A stretch of 64,000 nt of DNA from Thermococcus nautili (GCF_000585495.1 NZ_CP007264.1:1912357-1976356), one strand, 5' to 3'; shown: positions 46,138 to 55,795, numbered from the stretch's first letter. The notes: generated by a model from the sequence alone, not told the origin. Numbers and translations are program-made.

Positions 46138-47829
46138 TCAGACCTTTATGATAACCTCGTTCTTCTCGAGCTCCTCGCCGTACTTCTTCTTGATGGAGTA
46201 GTAGCTCTCGATGAATCCAATGACCCACATGACTATTATTGCAATCCTGGCAGGCCATTCGAGGGTCGTGCCTATGAGGCTCTTGACCATTCCGAGGAGC
46301 GGTATCATGAGGAGCAGTGGCGCGATGTAGAGGATTATCGGCCTGTACCACTCGGGAACCTTCATCCAGGCCCCCTCGTGGAGCTCCTTCCAGAAGTTGT
46401 CGGGCTTGAAGAGGTACACTGCGACGATGATGTCGAAGAGCGCCAGCAGGGTCAGCTGGAAGCTCACCCATGCGTCAACCTGGTCCATGTAGCCGCTTAT
46501 GTAGATGACCGGCAGTCCAGCAAGGAAGTATATCACCAGAACGACCCAAGTTCCAACGTTCCTCTTTATGCCGAGGTCCTCTTCGAGGAGGGCCACGACG
46601 TAGTTGTACATTGCAATCGCTGAGGTGAATCCTGCAAACCAGAGCAGGAGGAACCAGAGTGCACCGAAGAGCCTTCCCGCGTCTCCCATGCTGACGAAGG
46701 CGTTGGGCAGGCTGGTGTACGAGAAGCCGAGTCCGAAGGTGTTTCCAATTGCCTTGAGGCCTATGTCTTTGTGCTGGGTGAGGTACTGCATAATCTCGCC
46801 CCAGTGCTGGCTGAGGTAGCTGGAGATTGTGTCAACGTTTCCTGACTTGGCTATGTCTTGGGGAACTCCCATCTGTATGAGGAAGCTTGGAGCGTCCTTG
46901 AAGGCCTTGGCAACGAGGTCTGGAGAGACTATCTTGGTGAAGTAAGCGGTCGCGAGCGGTATTGCTATTGAACCACCGAGAACGACTTCCGCGAACTCGT
47001 TGAGCGAGACGGTGGCGATACCTGAGAGGGCAACGTCATCCTTGGGGCCGAGGTAGCTCGCGTAGTTCTGGATGATACCCATACCGAGAGAGAGTGTGAA
47101 GAATATCTGTCCCGTCGCCGCGAGCATGACCGCCGCGAAGTGCTCCTTCAGGTAGGTCCAGTTCGGGCTCCAGATGAACTTGAATCCGTCTATGGTGCTC
47201 CAGTTGGGGTCAACCGGCGAGCCAAGGACGAAGACGTAGCCGACCATTATGATGGCGAAGACGTAGAGGAGCGGCATCATGACCTTGACCCAGCGCTCGA
47301 TACCCTTGCTGACACCCTGGCCGACCGCTATGGCCAGCAGTATAACGGTGATGCCCCAGAAGAGCATTACCTGCGTGTGGTTGGCTAGGTAGTTGCCGAA
47401 GAACTCACCGGTGTTCTTGCCGAAGTAGGCTCCGGTTATGCTGAACCAGGAGTACGCCGCCGACCAGCCGATGAGGTGCAGGTAGTAGCTGTTGAGGAGT
47501 ATGGTCAGCGAGAACGCGAGCATACCGCTTATGACGCCCCACCAGAGGGCGCTTCTCGGCTTGAGACTCTCCCTGGCCATGAGGTAGTAGGTAGGTCCTA
47601 GGGTGCCGTGTCCATACTTGCCACCGTAGCGACCGGCGACCCACTCAATCCACATCACTGGGATACCGAGGAAGAACAGCGCTATGAAATACGGCACCAT
47701 GAAGGCGCCGCCACCGTTCTGGGCGACCTGGGTTGGGAACCTCACGAAGTTACCAAGGCCAACGGCGTTTCCTGCCATGGCCAAAATTAAACCAATCTTG
47801 GTCGCCCATTGGTCCCTTCCCTGCTCCAC
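46138..47829 (-). CDS. Neurotransmitter:sodium symporter (NSS/SNF) family transporter
   Basis: The 563-aa LeuT-fold protein has 12 helices and the TM1 signature WATKIGLILAMAGNAVGLGNFVRFP with the unwound Na+/substrate region. It imports an amino acid with Na+. The gene is followed by a MetS-like small subunit. Its leader region (47830-47960) has several AT-rich TATA-like boxes (GTATAATA, TGTATAAG). Confidence 0.93.
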   Translation of the reverse strand: MEQGRDQWATKIGLILAMAGNAVGLGNFVRFPTQVAQNGGGAFMVPYFIALFFLGIPVMWIEWVAGRYGGKYGHGTLGPTYYLMARESLKPRSALWWGVISGMLAFSLTILLNSYYLHLIGWSAAYSWFSITGAYFGKNTGEFFGNYLANHTQVMLFWGITVILLAIAVGQGVSKGIERWVKVMMPLLYVFAIIMVGYVFVLGSPVDPNWSTIDGFKFIWSPNWTYLKEHFAAVMLAATGQIFFTLSLGMGIIQNYASYLGPKDDVALSGIATVSLNEFAEVVLGGSIAIPLATAYFTKIVSPDLVAKAFKDAPSFLIQMGVPQDIAKSGNVDTISSYLSQHWGEIMQYLTQHKDIGLKAIGNTFGLGFSYTSLPNAFVSMGDAGRLFGALWFLLLWFAGFTSAIAMYNYVVALLEEDLGIKRNVGTWVVLVIYFLAGLPVIYISGYMDQVDAWVSFQLTLLALFDIIVAVYLFKPDNFWKELHEGAWMKVPEWYRPIILYIAPLLLMIPLLGMVKSLIGTTLEWPARIAIIVMWVIGFIESYYSIKKKYGEELEKNEVIIKV

Positions 47830-48092
47830 TTTTAACCACCTCCAGTCGAGACTGTATTATACCAGGGGTAAATGCCCACCTCGGGGGCACTATGTATAAG
47901 AACCTTCATTGTATAAAAAGCTTTTTGAGGGCGTTTTTCGACGAAAGACGATTTACTCTTCCGTAAAATAACTCGAAATCGGCTCTTCGTCATTTTTTCA
48001 ATTTTGCCGTTTCAAACAGGTATGTACTTGATTGATAGTCGAAGAACTTAAGACTTGTATTGTCATAGTGTCAACAATGTGGCCGGGGCAAC

Positions 48093-48100
48093 TTTATATA
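48093..48100 (+). promoter_or_regulatory. TATA box for C/D box sRNA
   Basis: TTTATATA lies 25 bp before 48121, the first base of the sRNA terminal stem. No protein gene follows at the right distance. Confidence 0.65.
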
Positions 48101-48120
48101 CTCCGGTCCTTACCCTCACC

Positions 48121-48179
48121 GCCCGATGATTGGAACGAGAGTGAGCTGACGGGATGATGACCGACTTCTCGCTGAGGGC
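48121..48179 (+). ncRNA. C/D box small RNA
   Basis: A 59-nt RNA closed by GCCC/GGGC. Order: C-like box (CGATGATT, two mismatches), guide GGAACGAGAGTGAG, D' CTGA (48145-48148), 3-nt spacer, C' GATGATGA (perfect, 48153-48160), guide CCGACTTCTCG, D CTGA (48172-48175). Guide lengths and the short D'-C' spacer are typical of archaeal sRNAs that direct 2'-O-methylation of rRNA or tRNA. By the N+5 rule the D guide would target an A in a CGAGAAGUC context. It has its own TATA box. Confidence 0.85.
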
Positions 48180-48353
48180 TTTCGAACTTTTCTTCACCGT
48201 TGCACCTCAATGTTCACCAATGTTCATAAAATCTTGGATGCACATCCCTCTTTTTGGCTAAAAATTTCGGGAGCGCTTTTTATTTCTTCGAAAATTTGAG
48301 ATGCTAACTTTTTGTTGCAAACTAAGCCTTCTCCTGCCTTCTTTGCCGAAAGG

Positions 48354-48363
48354 TTTATATATG
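48354..48363 (+). promoter_or_regulatory. TATA box for gdhA
   Basis: TTTATATATG lies about 50 bp before the gdhA ATG, with GAGGTGAT in the leader. The 48180-48350 stretch shows nothing else except a tandem AATGTTCA motif at about 48209-48224. Confidence 0.6.
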
Positions 48364-48411
48364 CAAATGCCTAAGAGTACCTCGCAGATTACCGAAACTG
48401 AGGTGATAGAG

Positions 48412-49674
48412 ATGGTCGAGATTGACCCGTTTGAGATGGCCGTTAAGCAGCTCGAAAGGGCTGCCCAGTTTATGGACATAAGTGAGGAGGCCCTTGAGTT
48501 CCTCAAGAAGCCCATGAGGATTCTGGAAGTTAGCATTCCCCTTGAGATGGACGACGGTTCTGTCAAGGTCTTCACCGGTTTCCGCGTTCAGTACAACTGG
48601 GCCCGCGGTCCGACCAAGGGTGGTATAAGGTGGCACCCGGCCGAGACCCTCAGCACCGTTAAGGCCCTCGCCGCCTGGATGACCTGGAAGACCGCCGTCG
48701 TTGACCTCCCGTACGGTGGCGGTAAGGGTGGTATCATCGTCAACCCGAAGGAGCTCTCCGACAGGGAGAAGGAGAGGCTCGCCCGCGGTTACATAAGGGC
48801 CATTTACGACATCATCAGCCCCTACACCGACATTCCGGCTCCTGACGTTTACACCAACCCGCAGATTATGGCCTGGATGATGGACGAGTACGAGGCCATC
48901 AGCAGGAGGAAGGTTCCGAGCTTCGGAATCATCACCGGTAAGCCACCCGGAGTCGGTGGTATCGTCGCGAGGATGGACGCCACCGCGAGGGGTGCCAGCT
49001 ACACCGTCCGCGAGGCCGCGAAGGCCGTCGGATGGGACGACCTCAAGGGCAAGACCATCGCCATCCAGGGCTACGGTAACGCCGGCTACTACATGGCCAA
49101 GATAATGAGCGAGGAGTACGGCATGAAGGTCGTCGCCGTCAGCGACAGCAAGGGCGGTATCTACAACCCGGACGGACTCAACGCCGACGAGGTTCTCAAG
49201 TGGAAGAGGGAGCACGGCTCAGTTAAGGACTTCCCAGGAGCCCAGAACATCACCAACGAGGAGCTCCTTGAGCTCGAGGTCGACGTCCTCGCCCCGAGCG
49301 CCATCGAGGGAGTCATCACCAAGGACAACGCCGACAAGATTAAGGCCAAGATTGTCGCCGAGCTTGCCAACGGTCCGACCACCCCGGAGGCCGACGAGAT
49401 ACTCTACGAGAAGGGCGTCCTCGTCATACCGGACTTCCTCTGTAACGCCGGTGGTGTCACCGTCAGCTACTTCGAGTGGGTCCAGAACATAACCGGCGAC
49501 TACTGGGACGTCGAGACCACCAGGGCCAAGCTCGACAAGAAGATGACCAAGGCCTTCTGGGACGTCTACAACACCCACAAGGAGAAGAACATCAACATGC
49601 GTGACGCCGCCTACGTCGTCGCCGTCCAGAGGGTCTACGACGCCATGAAGTGGCGCGGATGGGTCAAGAAGTGA
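48412..49674 (+). CDS. gdhA: NADP(H)-type glutamate dehydrogenase
   Basis: The 420-aa hexameric enzyme interconverts glutamate and 2-oxoglutarate plus ammonia. Catalytic Lys in PYGGGKGGI and the substrate site KGGIRWHP, the Rossmann motif [10 protein letters not shown], and [10 protein letters not shown] are all visible. ATG 48412 (AGGTGATAGAG upstream) gives the standard Pyrococcus length. Codon use is strongly biased to C-ending codons, as for highly expressed genes. Confidence 0.97.
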   Translation: MVEIDPFEMAVKQLERAAQFMDISEEALEFLKKPMRILEVSIPLEMDDGSVKVFTGFRVQYNWARGPTKGGIRWHPAETLSTVKALAAWMTWKTAVVDLPYGGGKGGIIVNPKELSDREKERLARGYIRAIYDIISPYTDIPAPDVYTNPQIMAWMMDEYEAISRRKVPSFGIITGKPPGVGGIVARMDATARGASYTVREAAKAVGWDDLKGKTIAIQGYGNAGYYMAKIMSEEYGMKVVAVSDSKGGIYNPDGLNADEVLKWKREHGSVKDFPGAQNITNEELLELEVDVLAPSAIEGVITKDNADKIKAKIVAELANGPTTPEADEILYEKGVLVIPDFLCNAGGVTVSYFEWVQNITGDYWDVETTRAKLDKKMTKAFWDVYNTHKEKNINMRDAAYVVAVQRVYDAMKWRGWVKK

Positions 49675-49758
49675 TTTCTTCTCCCTTCCTTTCCTTCTCA
49701 ATTCTCCCGCCGGTTCTTGAAAGCAGGTTTGCTGGGATAAGAAGAGACTAAAAGAAGG

Positions 49759-50925
49759 TCAGCCTTTCGTCCAGTAGTCCTTCTCCTCGACCATCGCCCT
49801 TATCATCTCGTCCTCGTCCCTGAACATCGTCCGCCTCGATGGGTTCTGCATGCCGTAGAACTCCATGAACGGACTTGGACGCCTCTTGAAGGGGTAGTAG
49901 AGGTATATCGCCGCAAGCGTCCTGTATGCTTCTGCCATCTCGCTGACGACTCCCGCTGAAACGCCCTCGGCGTAGTGGTAGACCGCTATTGCTTTGCTGA
50001 CATCGACAAGGTTGAAGTCCCTCTCAACGAGCTGTCTCCTCAGTATCTCCGTTGCCTGCTCTATGTCCTCCCTCTCAAGCTCGTCTACCTCGTTTCCATC
50101 GAGGAGGTGCTTTATCCTGATTTTCTTCACGTTCGGGTTCTTGGCGACCTGGTTGTCGTATTCAGCGACGACCCACCAGTCGTCCAGGGCACCGGGGTCG
50201 AGAACGGTAAAGTGCTCGCTCAGTTTGTCGTAGAAGCCCCTGACGCGGTGGTAGTACTCCTCCTCGTGGCCGGTCATCGGGTAGCTGAGGTAGACGAGGG
50301 GCTTCTCCTTCTCCCTGAACAGCAGGTCGAGGAAGACCTCCGGCGGGTGCCTTATGCCGAACTGGAGGACGTAGCGGACGTTTATTCCCTCCTTCTTGAG
50401 CTCGTGGACAAGGGTCTTCACGTGGTTTATGGCATCTTCACGCCACATGACGAGTGTGGTGAGCTTTATGTTGTTCGGGTCGTTGCCGAAGCGCTCGAAC
50501 CACTCCGGGTCGTTGATTATCCTCCTCCTGACCGAGAGCACGTCGTCGAGGACGATGATGACCCTGTCAGGTTTGAGGAGCTTGAGGTTGCTGAGGGTAA
50601 ATCCTATAACGCTCCCGCTCCCCCAGCGGAAGAGGCTCGGTGTCGAAACGAGGTGGAACCTTTTGTCGCTCTCGTCTATCTCCCGCCTTATTCTCTCGAA
50701 GGCCTCGTCGCGAATCTCGTTCATCAAGTCCTGGTGGTTTATTGCGAAGTCGAGGACGTTCTTGCGGGTTATCTTAACCCCCCTCTCCTTTCCGACCTCG
50801 CGGAGGTATTCGAAGACGTGGTAGTAGGCGTAGCTCTCCCCGTTGGCCTTTTCAAGGGCCTCGCTCAGGTATTCGTCGCGCCCGTTGAGGGGCGGGCCGG
50901 TTAGAAGGATTACCTCCTTTGCCAT
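49759..50925 (-). CDS. P-loop-like plus deoxyribosyltransferase-like two-domain protein
   Basis: The 388-aa protein begins KEVILLTGPPLNGRDEYLSEAL, a phosphate-loop-like start of an adenylate-kinase-like domain, though without a canonical GKT. Its second half opens with LVYLSYPMTGHEEEYYHRVRGFYDKL, similar to nucleoside 2-deoxyribosyltransferase-type folds. A nucleotide ligand is likely. ATG 50925 replaces a GTG at 50934. It is divergent from psmB, and the substrate is unknown. Confidence 0.7.
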   Translation of the reverse strand: MAKEVILLTGPPLNGRDEYLSEALEKANGESYAYYHVFEYLREVGKERGVKITRKNVLDFAINHQDLMNEIRDEAFERIRREIDESDKRFHLVSTPSLFRWGSGSVIGFTLSNLKLLKPDRVIIVLDDVLSVRRRIINDPEWFERFGNDPNNIKLTTLVMWREDAINHVKTLVHELKKEGINVRYVLQFGIRHPPEVFLDLLFREKEKPLVYLSYPMTGHEEEYYHRVRGFYDKLSEHFTVLDPGALDDWWVVAEYDNQVAKNPNVKKIRIKHLLDGNEVDELEREDIEQATEILRRQLVERDFNLVDVSKAIAVYHYAEGVSAGVVSEMAEAYRTLAAIYLYYPFKRRPSPFMEFYGMQNPSRRTMFRDEDEMIRAMVEEKDYWTKG

Positions 50926-51027
50926 GACAACCACCCAAGGGAGTGGGGCGAAACCTTTAAATACTCTTTCTCTAAGCGGGGTTCAGAGGTTCTTCTATTC
51001 TAAAAACCAACTCCAGGGGTGTTGTAG

Positions 51028-51636
51028 TTGACTGAGAACCTAAAGGGAACCACTACCGTCGGCGTAGTTTGCAAGGACGGTGTAGTTTTAGCGGCAGACA
51101 GAAGGGCATCGCTCGGCAACATGGTGCTTTCTGAGGGCGTCACGAAGGTCTTCCAGATAGACGAGCACCTCGCCCTGGCAGGAGCTGGGAGCGTTGGCGA
51201 TATACTGAGCCTCGTCAGACTTCTAAGAGCCGAGGCAAAGCTCTACCGCGCGAGGGTCGGCAGGGAGATGAGCGTCAGAGCCCTTGCAACCCTTACGTCG
51301 AACATCCTGCACGGAAACCGCTTCATGCCATACTTCGGCTGGTTTCTCATAGCCGGCTACGATGAGAAGCCGGGCCTCTACTCGATAGACATGGCCGGTG
51401 GCGTCACCGAGGATAAGTTCACCGCCGCCGGTTCCGGAATGGAGTTCGCCTTCTCAATCCTTGAGGAGAACTACCGCGATGACCTCTCACTGGAGGATGG
51501 AATAAGGCTCGCCCTGAAGGCGATAAAGGCTTCCACCCGCAGGGACGTTTTCACCGGGGGTGGGGTTACACTCGTGACGGTAACGGAGGACGGCTACCGC
51601 GAGTGGAGCGAGGAGGAGCTCAAAGCGCTGTTCTGA
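51028..51636 (+). CDS. psmB: Proteasome beta subunit
   Basis: The 202-aa precursor has a short propeptide (MTENLKG) and the catalytic threonine in [21 protein letters not shown], with Lys, Asp and Ser partners as in Ntn hydrolases ([17 protein letters not shown]). It begins at a TTG with GGGGTG upstream. Thermococcales have two beta subunits; which one this is cannot be decided here. It is followed 10 nt later by fttA. Confidence 0.95.
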   Translation: MTENLKGTTTVGVVCKDGVVLAADRRASLGNMVLSEGVTKVFQIDEHLALAGAGSVGDILSLVRLLRAEAKLYRARVGREMSVRALATLTSNILHGNRFMPYFGWFLIAGYDEKPGLYSIDMAGGVTEDKFTAAGSGMEFAFSILEENYRDDLSLEDGIRLALKAIKASTRRDVFTGGGVTLVTVTEDGYREWSEEELKALF

Positions 51637-51646
51637 GGTGGTGGCG

Positions 51647-53593
51647 TTGATTCGGAGGGAAACCTACGTTGACGAGATACTCAAGGAGATTCGCGAGGTC
51701 ATAGCCCAGATGGTTCCGCCGAACGCGAGGATAACCGACGTCGAGTTCGAGGGGCCGGAGCTCGTCATATACACCAAGAACCCGGAGGCGATAATGAAGG
51801 ACGGCGACCTCATCAGGAACCTCGCGAAGGTTCTGAAGAAGAGGATAAGCGTCCGCCCCGACCCGGACATCCTGATTCCGCCCGAGAAGGCCGAGGAGAT
51901 GATTAAGGAGCTCGTCCCGAAGGAGGCCGAGATAACGAACATAAGCTTCGACCCCTCCGTCGGCGAGGTTCTCATAGAGGCCAAGAAGCCCGGCCTCGTC
52001 ATCGGAAAGAACGGCGAGACGCTTCGCCTGATTACTCAGAAAGTTCACTGGGCGCCGAGGGTTGTCAGGACTCCTCCGCTCCAGAGCCAGACGATTTACT
52101 CGATAAGGCAGATTCTCCAGACCGAGAGCAAGGACAGGAGGAAGTTCCTCAGGCAGGTCGGCAGGAACATCTACCGCAAGTCCGAGTACAAGAGCAGGTG
52201 GATTAGGATTACCGGCCTCGGAGGCTTCCGCGAGGTCGGAAGGAGCGCGCTCCTCGTCCAGACGGATGAGAGCTACGTCCTCGTTGACTTCGGCGTGAAC
52301 ATAGCCGCGATGAGGGACCCGCTCAAAGCGTTTCCGCACTTTGACGCCCCGGAGTTCCGCTACGTCCTCGACGAGGGCCTTCTCGATGCAATCATCATCA
52401 CCCACGCCCACCTCGACCACAGCGGAATGTTGCCGTACCTCTTCCGCTACAAGCTCTTCGACGGGCCGATTTACACGACCCCGCCGACGAGGGACTTGAT
52501 GACGCTCCTCCAGCAGGACTTCATCGAGATTCAGCACATGAACGGCGTCGAGCCCCTGTACAGGCCAAGGGACATAAAGGAGGTCATAAAGCACACCATA
52601 ACCCTCGACTACGGCGAAGTCCGCGATATAGCCCCCGACATAAGGCTGACCCTCCACAACGCCGGTCACATACTCGGCTCGGCGATAGTTCACCTCCACA
52701 TAGGCAACGGACTCCACAACATAGCCGTAACCGGAGACTTCAAGTTCATCCCGACCAGGCTCTTCGAGCCCGCTGTGAGCAGGTTCCCGCGCCTTGAGAC
52801 CCTCGTCATGGAGTCCACCTACGGCGGAAGCAACGACTACCAGATGCCGAGGGAAGAGGCGGAGAAGAAGCTCATAGAGGTCATAAGAGAGACCATCAAG
52901 CGCGGTGGAAAAGTGCTCATTCCGGCGATGGCAGTCGGTAGGGCCCAGGAGATAATGATGGTTCTCGAGGAGTACGCGCGCGTCGGAGGGATAGAGGTTC
53001 CGATTTACCTCGACGGAATGATTTGGGAGGCAACGGCAATCCACACCGCCTATCCGGAGTACCTCAGCAAGAGCCTCCGCGAGCAGATATTCCACGAGGG
53101 ATACAACCCGTTCCTCAACCCGATATTCAAGAGCGTCGCCAACTCGCGCGAGAGGCAGGACATCATAGACTCCGGAGAGCCGGCCATAATCATAGCCACC
53201 TCTGGCATGCTCGTCGGCGGACCGAGCGTCGAGTACTTCAAACAGCTCGCCCCAGACCCGAAGAACAGCATCATCTTCGTCAGCTACCAGGCCGAGGGAA
53301 CCCTTGGAAGGCAGGTGCAGAGAGGTTTGCGCGAGATACCGCTCATCGGCGAGGACGGCAGGACAGAGGTCGTTCAGGTCAACATGGAGGTCCACACGAT
53401 AGACGGCTTCTCCGGCCACGCGGACAGGAGGGAGCTCATAAGCTACGTCGCCCGCGTCAGGCCGAGGCCGGAAAGGATAATCACCGTCCACGGCGAGGCC
53501 CACAAGTGCCTCGACCTCAGCTCGAGCATCCACAGGAAGTTCGGCATCTCCACTAGGGCACCCAACAACCTCGACGCCATAAGGCTCAAGTGA
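51647..53593 (+). CDS. fttA: aCPSF1/FttA transcription termination factor
   Basis: The 648-aa protein has two N-terminal KH domains (GLVIGKNGETLRLI in the second) and a metallo-beta-lactamase/beta-CASP core: HAHLDHSGML, GHILGSA, TGDFKF, the beta-CASP ESTYGG and GGKVLIPAMAVGRAQE, SGHADRREL and TVHGEAHKC. It ends transcription in archaea by cutting nascent RNA. TTG 51647 gives the family length; GTG 51638 is the alternative. It lies directly behind psmB. Confidence 0.96.
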   Translation: MIRRETYVDEILKEIREVIAQMVPPNARITDVEFEGPELVIYTKNPEAIMKDGDLIRNLAKVLKKRISVRPDPDILIPPEKAEEMIKELVPKEAEITNISFDPSVGEVLIEAKKPGLVIGKNGETLRLITQKVHWAPRVVRTPPLQSQTIYSIRQILQTESKDRRKFLRQVGRNIYRKSEYKSRWIRITGLGGFREVGRSALLVQTDESYVLVDFGVNIAAMRDPLKAFPHFDAPEFRYVLDEGLLDAIIITHAHLDHSGMLPYLFRYKLFDGPIYTTPPTRDLMTLLQQDFIEIQHMNGVEPLYRPRDIKEVIKHTITLDYGEVRDIAPDIRLTLHNAGHILGSAIVHLHIGNGLHNIAVTGDFKFIPTRLFEPAVSRFPRLETLVMESTYGGSNDYQMPREEAEKKLIEVIRETIKRGGKVLIPAMAVGRAQEIMMVLEEYARVGGIEVPIYLDGMIWEATAIHTAYPEYLSKSLREQIFHEGYNPFLNPIFKSVANSRERQDIIDSGEPAIIIATSGMLVGGPSVEYFKQLAPDPKNSIIFVSYQAEGTLGRQVQRGLREIPLIGEDGRTEVVQVNMEVHTIDGFSGHADRRELISYVARVRPRPERIITVHGEAHKCLDLSSSIHRKFGISTRAPNNLDAIRLK

Positions 53594-53667
53594 TGGGCTC
53601 GCTGAGCCCTTCCTCTTTTCGATAACGTTTTAAATCTCTCCCACAAGAGCCCCTTAGGTGGGAGGAC

Positions 53668-54039
53668 GTGAAGATAGAGTACAAGTTCTCGTTCGCGGTT
53701 TACATATGGGGCATTATCACCGGGATAATCAGCGGACTGCTGGCTTACTACAACAGGAGCGCATGGATACTCGGCTTCCTGCTCTACTTCTTCGTGGACA
53801 AGTTCGTCATGGCGCTGATTAAGGAACTCCCGCCGGACGTTCCGGACGAGAGGGCGATACTCAGGAAGGCCTTCTGGGGCTGGCTGTTGTTCTGGCTCTA
53901 CTTCACGATGCTCAGCTACTCGGTGGCCATCAACTTCCAGCCGGTCTGCTACTCCAACCAGAGCCTCCTCTATCAGGTCGTTCACAACGGAACGGCCGGG
54001 ATTAAATGCGTGTTTAACGTGACCAACGTGACGGGGTGA
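53668..54039 (+). CDS. Small membrane protein (EMC6-like?)
   Basis: The 123-aa product has three hydrophobic helices (about 8-28, 32-52, 70-92) and a short extracellular tail with two cysteines and N-x-S/T sites. The FAVYIWGIITGIISGLLAYYNRS opening resembles archaeal EMC6/DUF-type proteins, a weak match. GTG start, GGGAGGAC ribosome site. It is 4 nt ahead of rpiA, so likely co-transcribed. Confidence 0.6.
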   Translation: MKIEYKFSFAVYIWGIITGIISGLLAYYNRSAWILGFLLYFFVDKFVMALIKELPPDVPDERAILRKAFWGWLLFWLYFTMLSYSVAINFQPVCYSNQSLLYQVVHNGTAGIKCVFNVTNVTG

Positions 54040-54043
54040 TTTC

Positions 54044-54733
54044 ATGAACGTTGAGGAAATGAAAAAGGCCGTTGCCAAAGAGGCCCTCAACCTCATCGAG
54101 GACGAGATGGTCATTGGCCTCGGTACCGGCTCTACAACCGCCTACTTCATCCGCTACCTCGGGAAGCTCATCATGGAGGGTGAACTTGAGGAGGTCTACG
54201 GCGTCCCGACCTCATACCAGGCGAGGCTTTTGGCCCTTGAGGCAGGGGTTCCGGTTGTGAGCCTCGACGAAGTTGACGCGATAGACATAGCGGTTGACGG
54301 AGCGGACGAGGTTGACCCGCAGATGAACCTAATCAAGGGGCGCGGTGCCGCGTTGACCATGGAGAAAATCATCGAGTACAGGGCAGGAATGTTCGTCGTC
54401 CTCGTTGACGAGACCAAGCTCGTCGAGTGGCTCGGCCAGAAGATGCCCGTCCCAATAGAGGTTATCCCGGTCGCTTGGCGCGCAATCGCGGAGGAGATAG
54501 AGGTCTTCAACGCCACCGCCGAGCTGAGGATGGCCGAGAAGAAGGACGGGCCCGTCGTTACGGACAACGGCAACTTCATACTCGACGCCAAGTTCCACCG
54601 CATAGAGGACCCGCTTGACCTTGAGATAGAGCTCAACAACATTCCAGGCGTCGTCGAGAACGGAATCTTCGCGGACATAGCAGACCTCGTCCTCGTCGGC
54701 ACGAAGGACGGGGTCAAGAGGATGGAGCGCTGA
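54044..54733 (+). CDS. rpiA: Ribose-5-phosphate isomerase A
   Basis: The 229-aa enzyme interconverts ribose and ribulose 5-phosphate. Family motifs are IGLGTGSTTAYFIRYL, DVAVDGADEVDPQ-type (AVDGADEVDPQMNLIKGRGAA) and VPIEVIPVAW. The C-terminus GVKRMER lies inside a 16-bp sequence repeated at 55599. This suggests the adjacent toxin cassette inserted at its stop codon without harming the protein. Confidence 0.96.
   Translation: MNVEEMKKAVAKEALNLIEDEMVIGLGTGSTTAYFIRYLGKLIMEGELEEVYGVPTSYQARLLALEAGVPVVSLDEVDAIDIAVDGADEVDPQMNLIKGRGAALTMEKIIEYRAGMFVVLVDETKLVEWLGQKMPVPIEVIPVAWRAIAEEIEVFNATAELRMAEKKDGPVVTDNGNFILDAKFHRIEDPLDLEIELNNIPGVVENGIFADIADLVLVGTKDGVKRMER
54718..54733. repeat. Left copy of 16-bp direct repeat (rpiA 3' end)
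   Basis: GAGGATGGAGCGCTGA, containing the last codons and stop of rpiA, recurs exactly at 55599-55614. The two copies bracket the PIN toxin cassette. Confidence 0.85.
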
Positions 54734-54747
54734 GAAAGAAGGATTCT

Positions 54748-55242
54748 TTACTTTTCAGCTCCATATTTCTCCCTAATGTGCTTCAGGAACTCTCCGGCGG
54801 TGAGGATGTAGAACCAATGCCTCTTGAGCTGGAACCTGAGCGTCTTTTCGTTCCTCAGCTTAACTAAGTGTGCTGTGTTCATGCTGATGAGGTAGCGAGC
54901 TTTGGAAGCGTAAACCACATTGAGGAACTTAACATCGTCGAGGTGACCTACGGCATTAACTATCCTGGGGTCACCTTCAAACTTCACGCGGGGAGAAACC
55001 TTCTTGGTGTGGTTTTGAACGAGGTTGTAAATGGCCCTGGCCTTCTCCGGCTTCCCAATAAGGAGTCCAATGACTGCAAGGGTTTCCTTCATCTCCTGCA
55101 GGGTCTCCTTGGAACCATAGTTCTGGAGTGTTGATTCCTTGAGAAGCTCAAGAATCCTAATGGCAGGACTTCGAGAAGGGTCTTTGGTCTTAAGAGCGCT
55201 GATTAGAATTGATGTGTCGAGGACAACCTTGAGCCGAGCCAT
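54748..55242 (-). CDS. PIN-domain toxin (VapC-like), 164 aa
   Basis: The product opens LKVVLDTSILISALKTKDPS with the first PIN aspartate and has later acidic residues (DDVKFLNVVYASKARYLISMNTAHLV). PIN toxins cut RNA. The 164-aa length fits the COG1848-type archaeal PIN proteins. It directly follows its likely antitoxin (stop TGA then ATG). The pair is bounded by a duplication of the rpiA end. Confidence 0.85.
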   Translation of the reverse strand: MARLKVVLDTSILISALKTKDPSRSPAIRILELLKESTLQNYGSKETLQEMKETLAVIGLLIGKPEKARAIYNLVQNHTKKVSPRVKFEGDPRIVNAVGHLDDVKFLNVVYASKARYLISMNTAHLVKLRNEKTLRFQLKRHWFYILTAGEFLKHIREKYGAEK

Positions 55243-55524
55243 TCAAATCACTCCGAGCTTTTTCAGCTTCCCCTCGATGCGGTGAAACTTCTTAAGCTCC
55301 TCTCTCGCGAGTTCAAGAAGCTCCATGGTGCTTAAGTTTGCGGTTCTCTTGTCTTTCAAGATTATTTCCCAGGCCTTTTCGTCGCTCATGGGTTTGTCCA
55401 TCTCGTTCATTAACTCTCTCACCTGGAAGAACCAGACAATATCCTCTGGCTTTTCTTTTGTGGCCTTGGCGAGGCCGTCAATTACCGACTCGAAGACTCG
55501 CCTATCAACGGCTTTTACCGCCAT
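55243..55524 (-). CDS. Probable antitoxin partner of the PIN toxin
   Basis: A 93-aa all-helical, highly charged protein: DGLAKATKEKPEDIVWFFQVRELMNEMDKPMSDEKAWEIIL and a C-terminal LARE-EL-KFHRIEG-L helix. No DNA-binding fold is obvious. It is placed as antitoxin because of its position and charge. The intergenic DNA 55525-55666 contains the repeat copy and the tRNA-Leu promoter. Confidence 0.7.
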   Translation of the reverse strand: MAVKAVDRRVFESVIDGLAKATKEKPEDIVWFFQVRELMNEMDKPMSDEKAWEIILKDKRTANLSTMELLELAREELKKFHRIEGKLKKLGVI

Positions 55525-55598
55525 GCTCTCACCGTTTTATGGTTTGTGGGAAGATAGATTAACTTTGTGGTGGTTTCTCCAGACTTCTCCAGGGTGTT

Positions 55599-55614
55599 GA
55601 GGATGGAGCGCTGA
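55599..55614. repeat. Right copy of 16-bp direct repeat
   Basis: Exact copy of the rpiA 3' end GAGGATGGAGCGCTGA. The preceding 8 bases also partly match (AGGGTGTT versus GGGGTCAA). Confidence 0.85.
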
Positions 55615-55620
55615 AGCAAG

Positions 55621-55628
55621 GTTTATAA
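55621..55628 (+). promoter_or_regulatory. TATA box of the interrupted tRNA-Leu
   Basis: GTTTATAA is 40 bp before the tRNA 5' end at 55667, consistent with the original chromosomal tRNA promoter. Confidence 0.5.
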
Positions 55629-55666
55629 ACTCAGCCCTTTTTCACTTCTTCGGGAGTCCCGCGAGC

Positions 55667-55708
55667 GCGGGGGTTGCCGAGCCTGGTCAAAGGCGGTGGA
55701 CTCAAGAT
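55667..55708 (+). tRNA. 5' fragment (42 nt) of tRNA-Leu(CAA): left attachment site
   Basis: GCGGGGGTTGCCGAGCC... runs through acceptor 5' strand, D arm and anticodon loop CTCAAGA (anticodon CAA) and then stops matching a tRNA at 55708. No variable arm, T arm or CCA follows. SSV-type integrases of Thermococcus viruses recombine in tRNA genes, and the complete tRNA should be rebuilt at the far end, outside this window. Confidence 0.85.
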
Positions 55709-55795
55709 GCTCTTTTTTCCCCGAATGAAGGCCTCTCCCGTCAGAACGACAACAAAGAAGAGCCGAGCGCCGATAACGTTTTTACAGGAAAGGCT

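Noticed and set aside
51620..53533. 637-codon minus-strand frame
   Set aside because: Shadow of fttA caused by high-GC codon bias.
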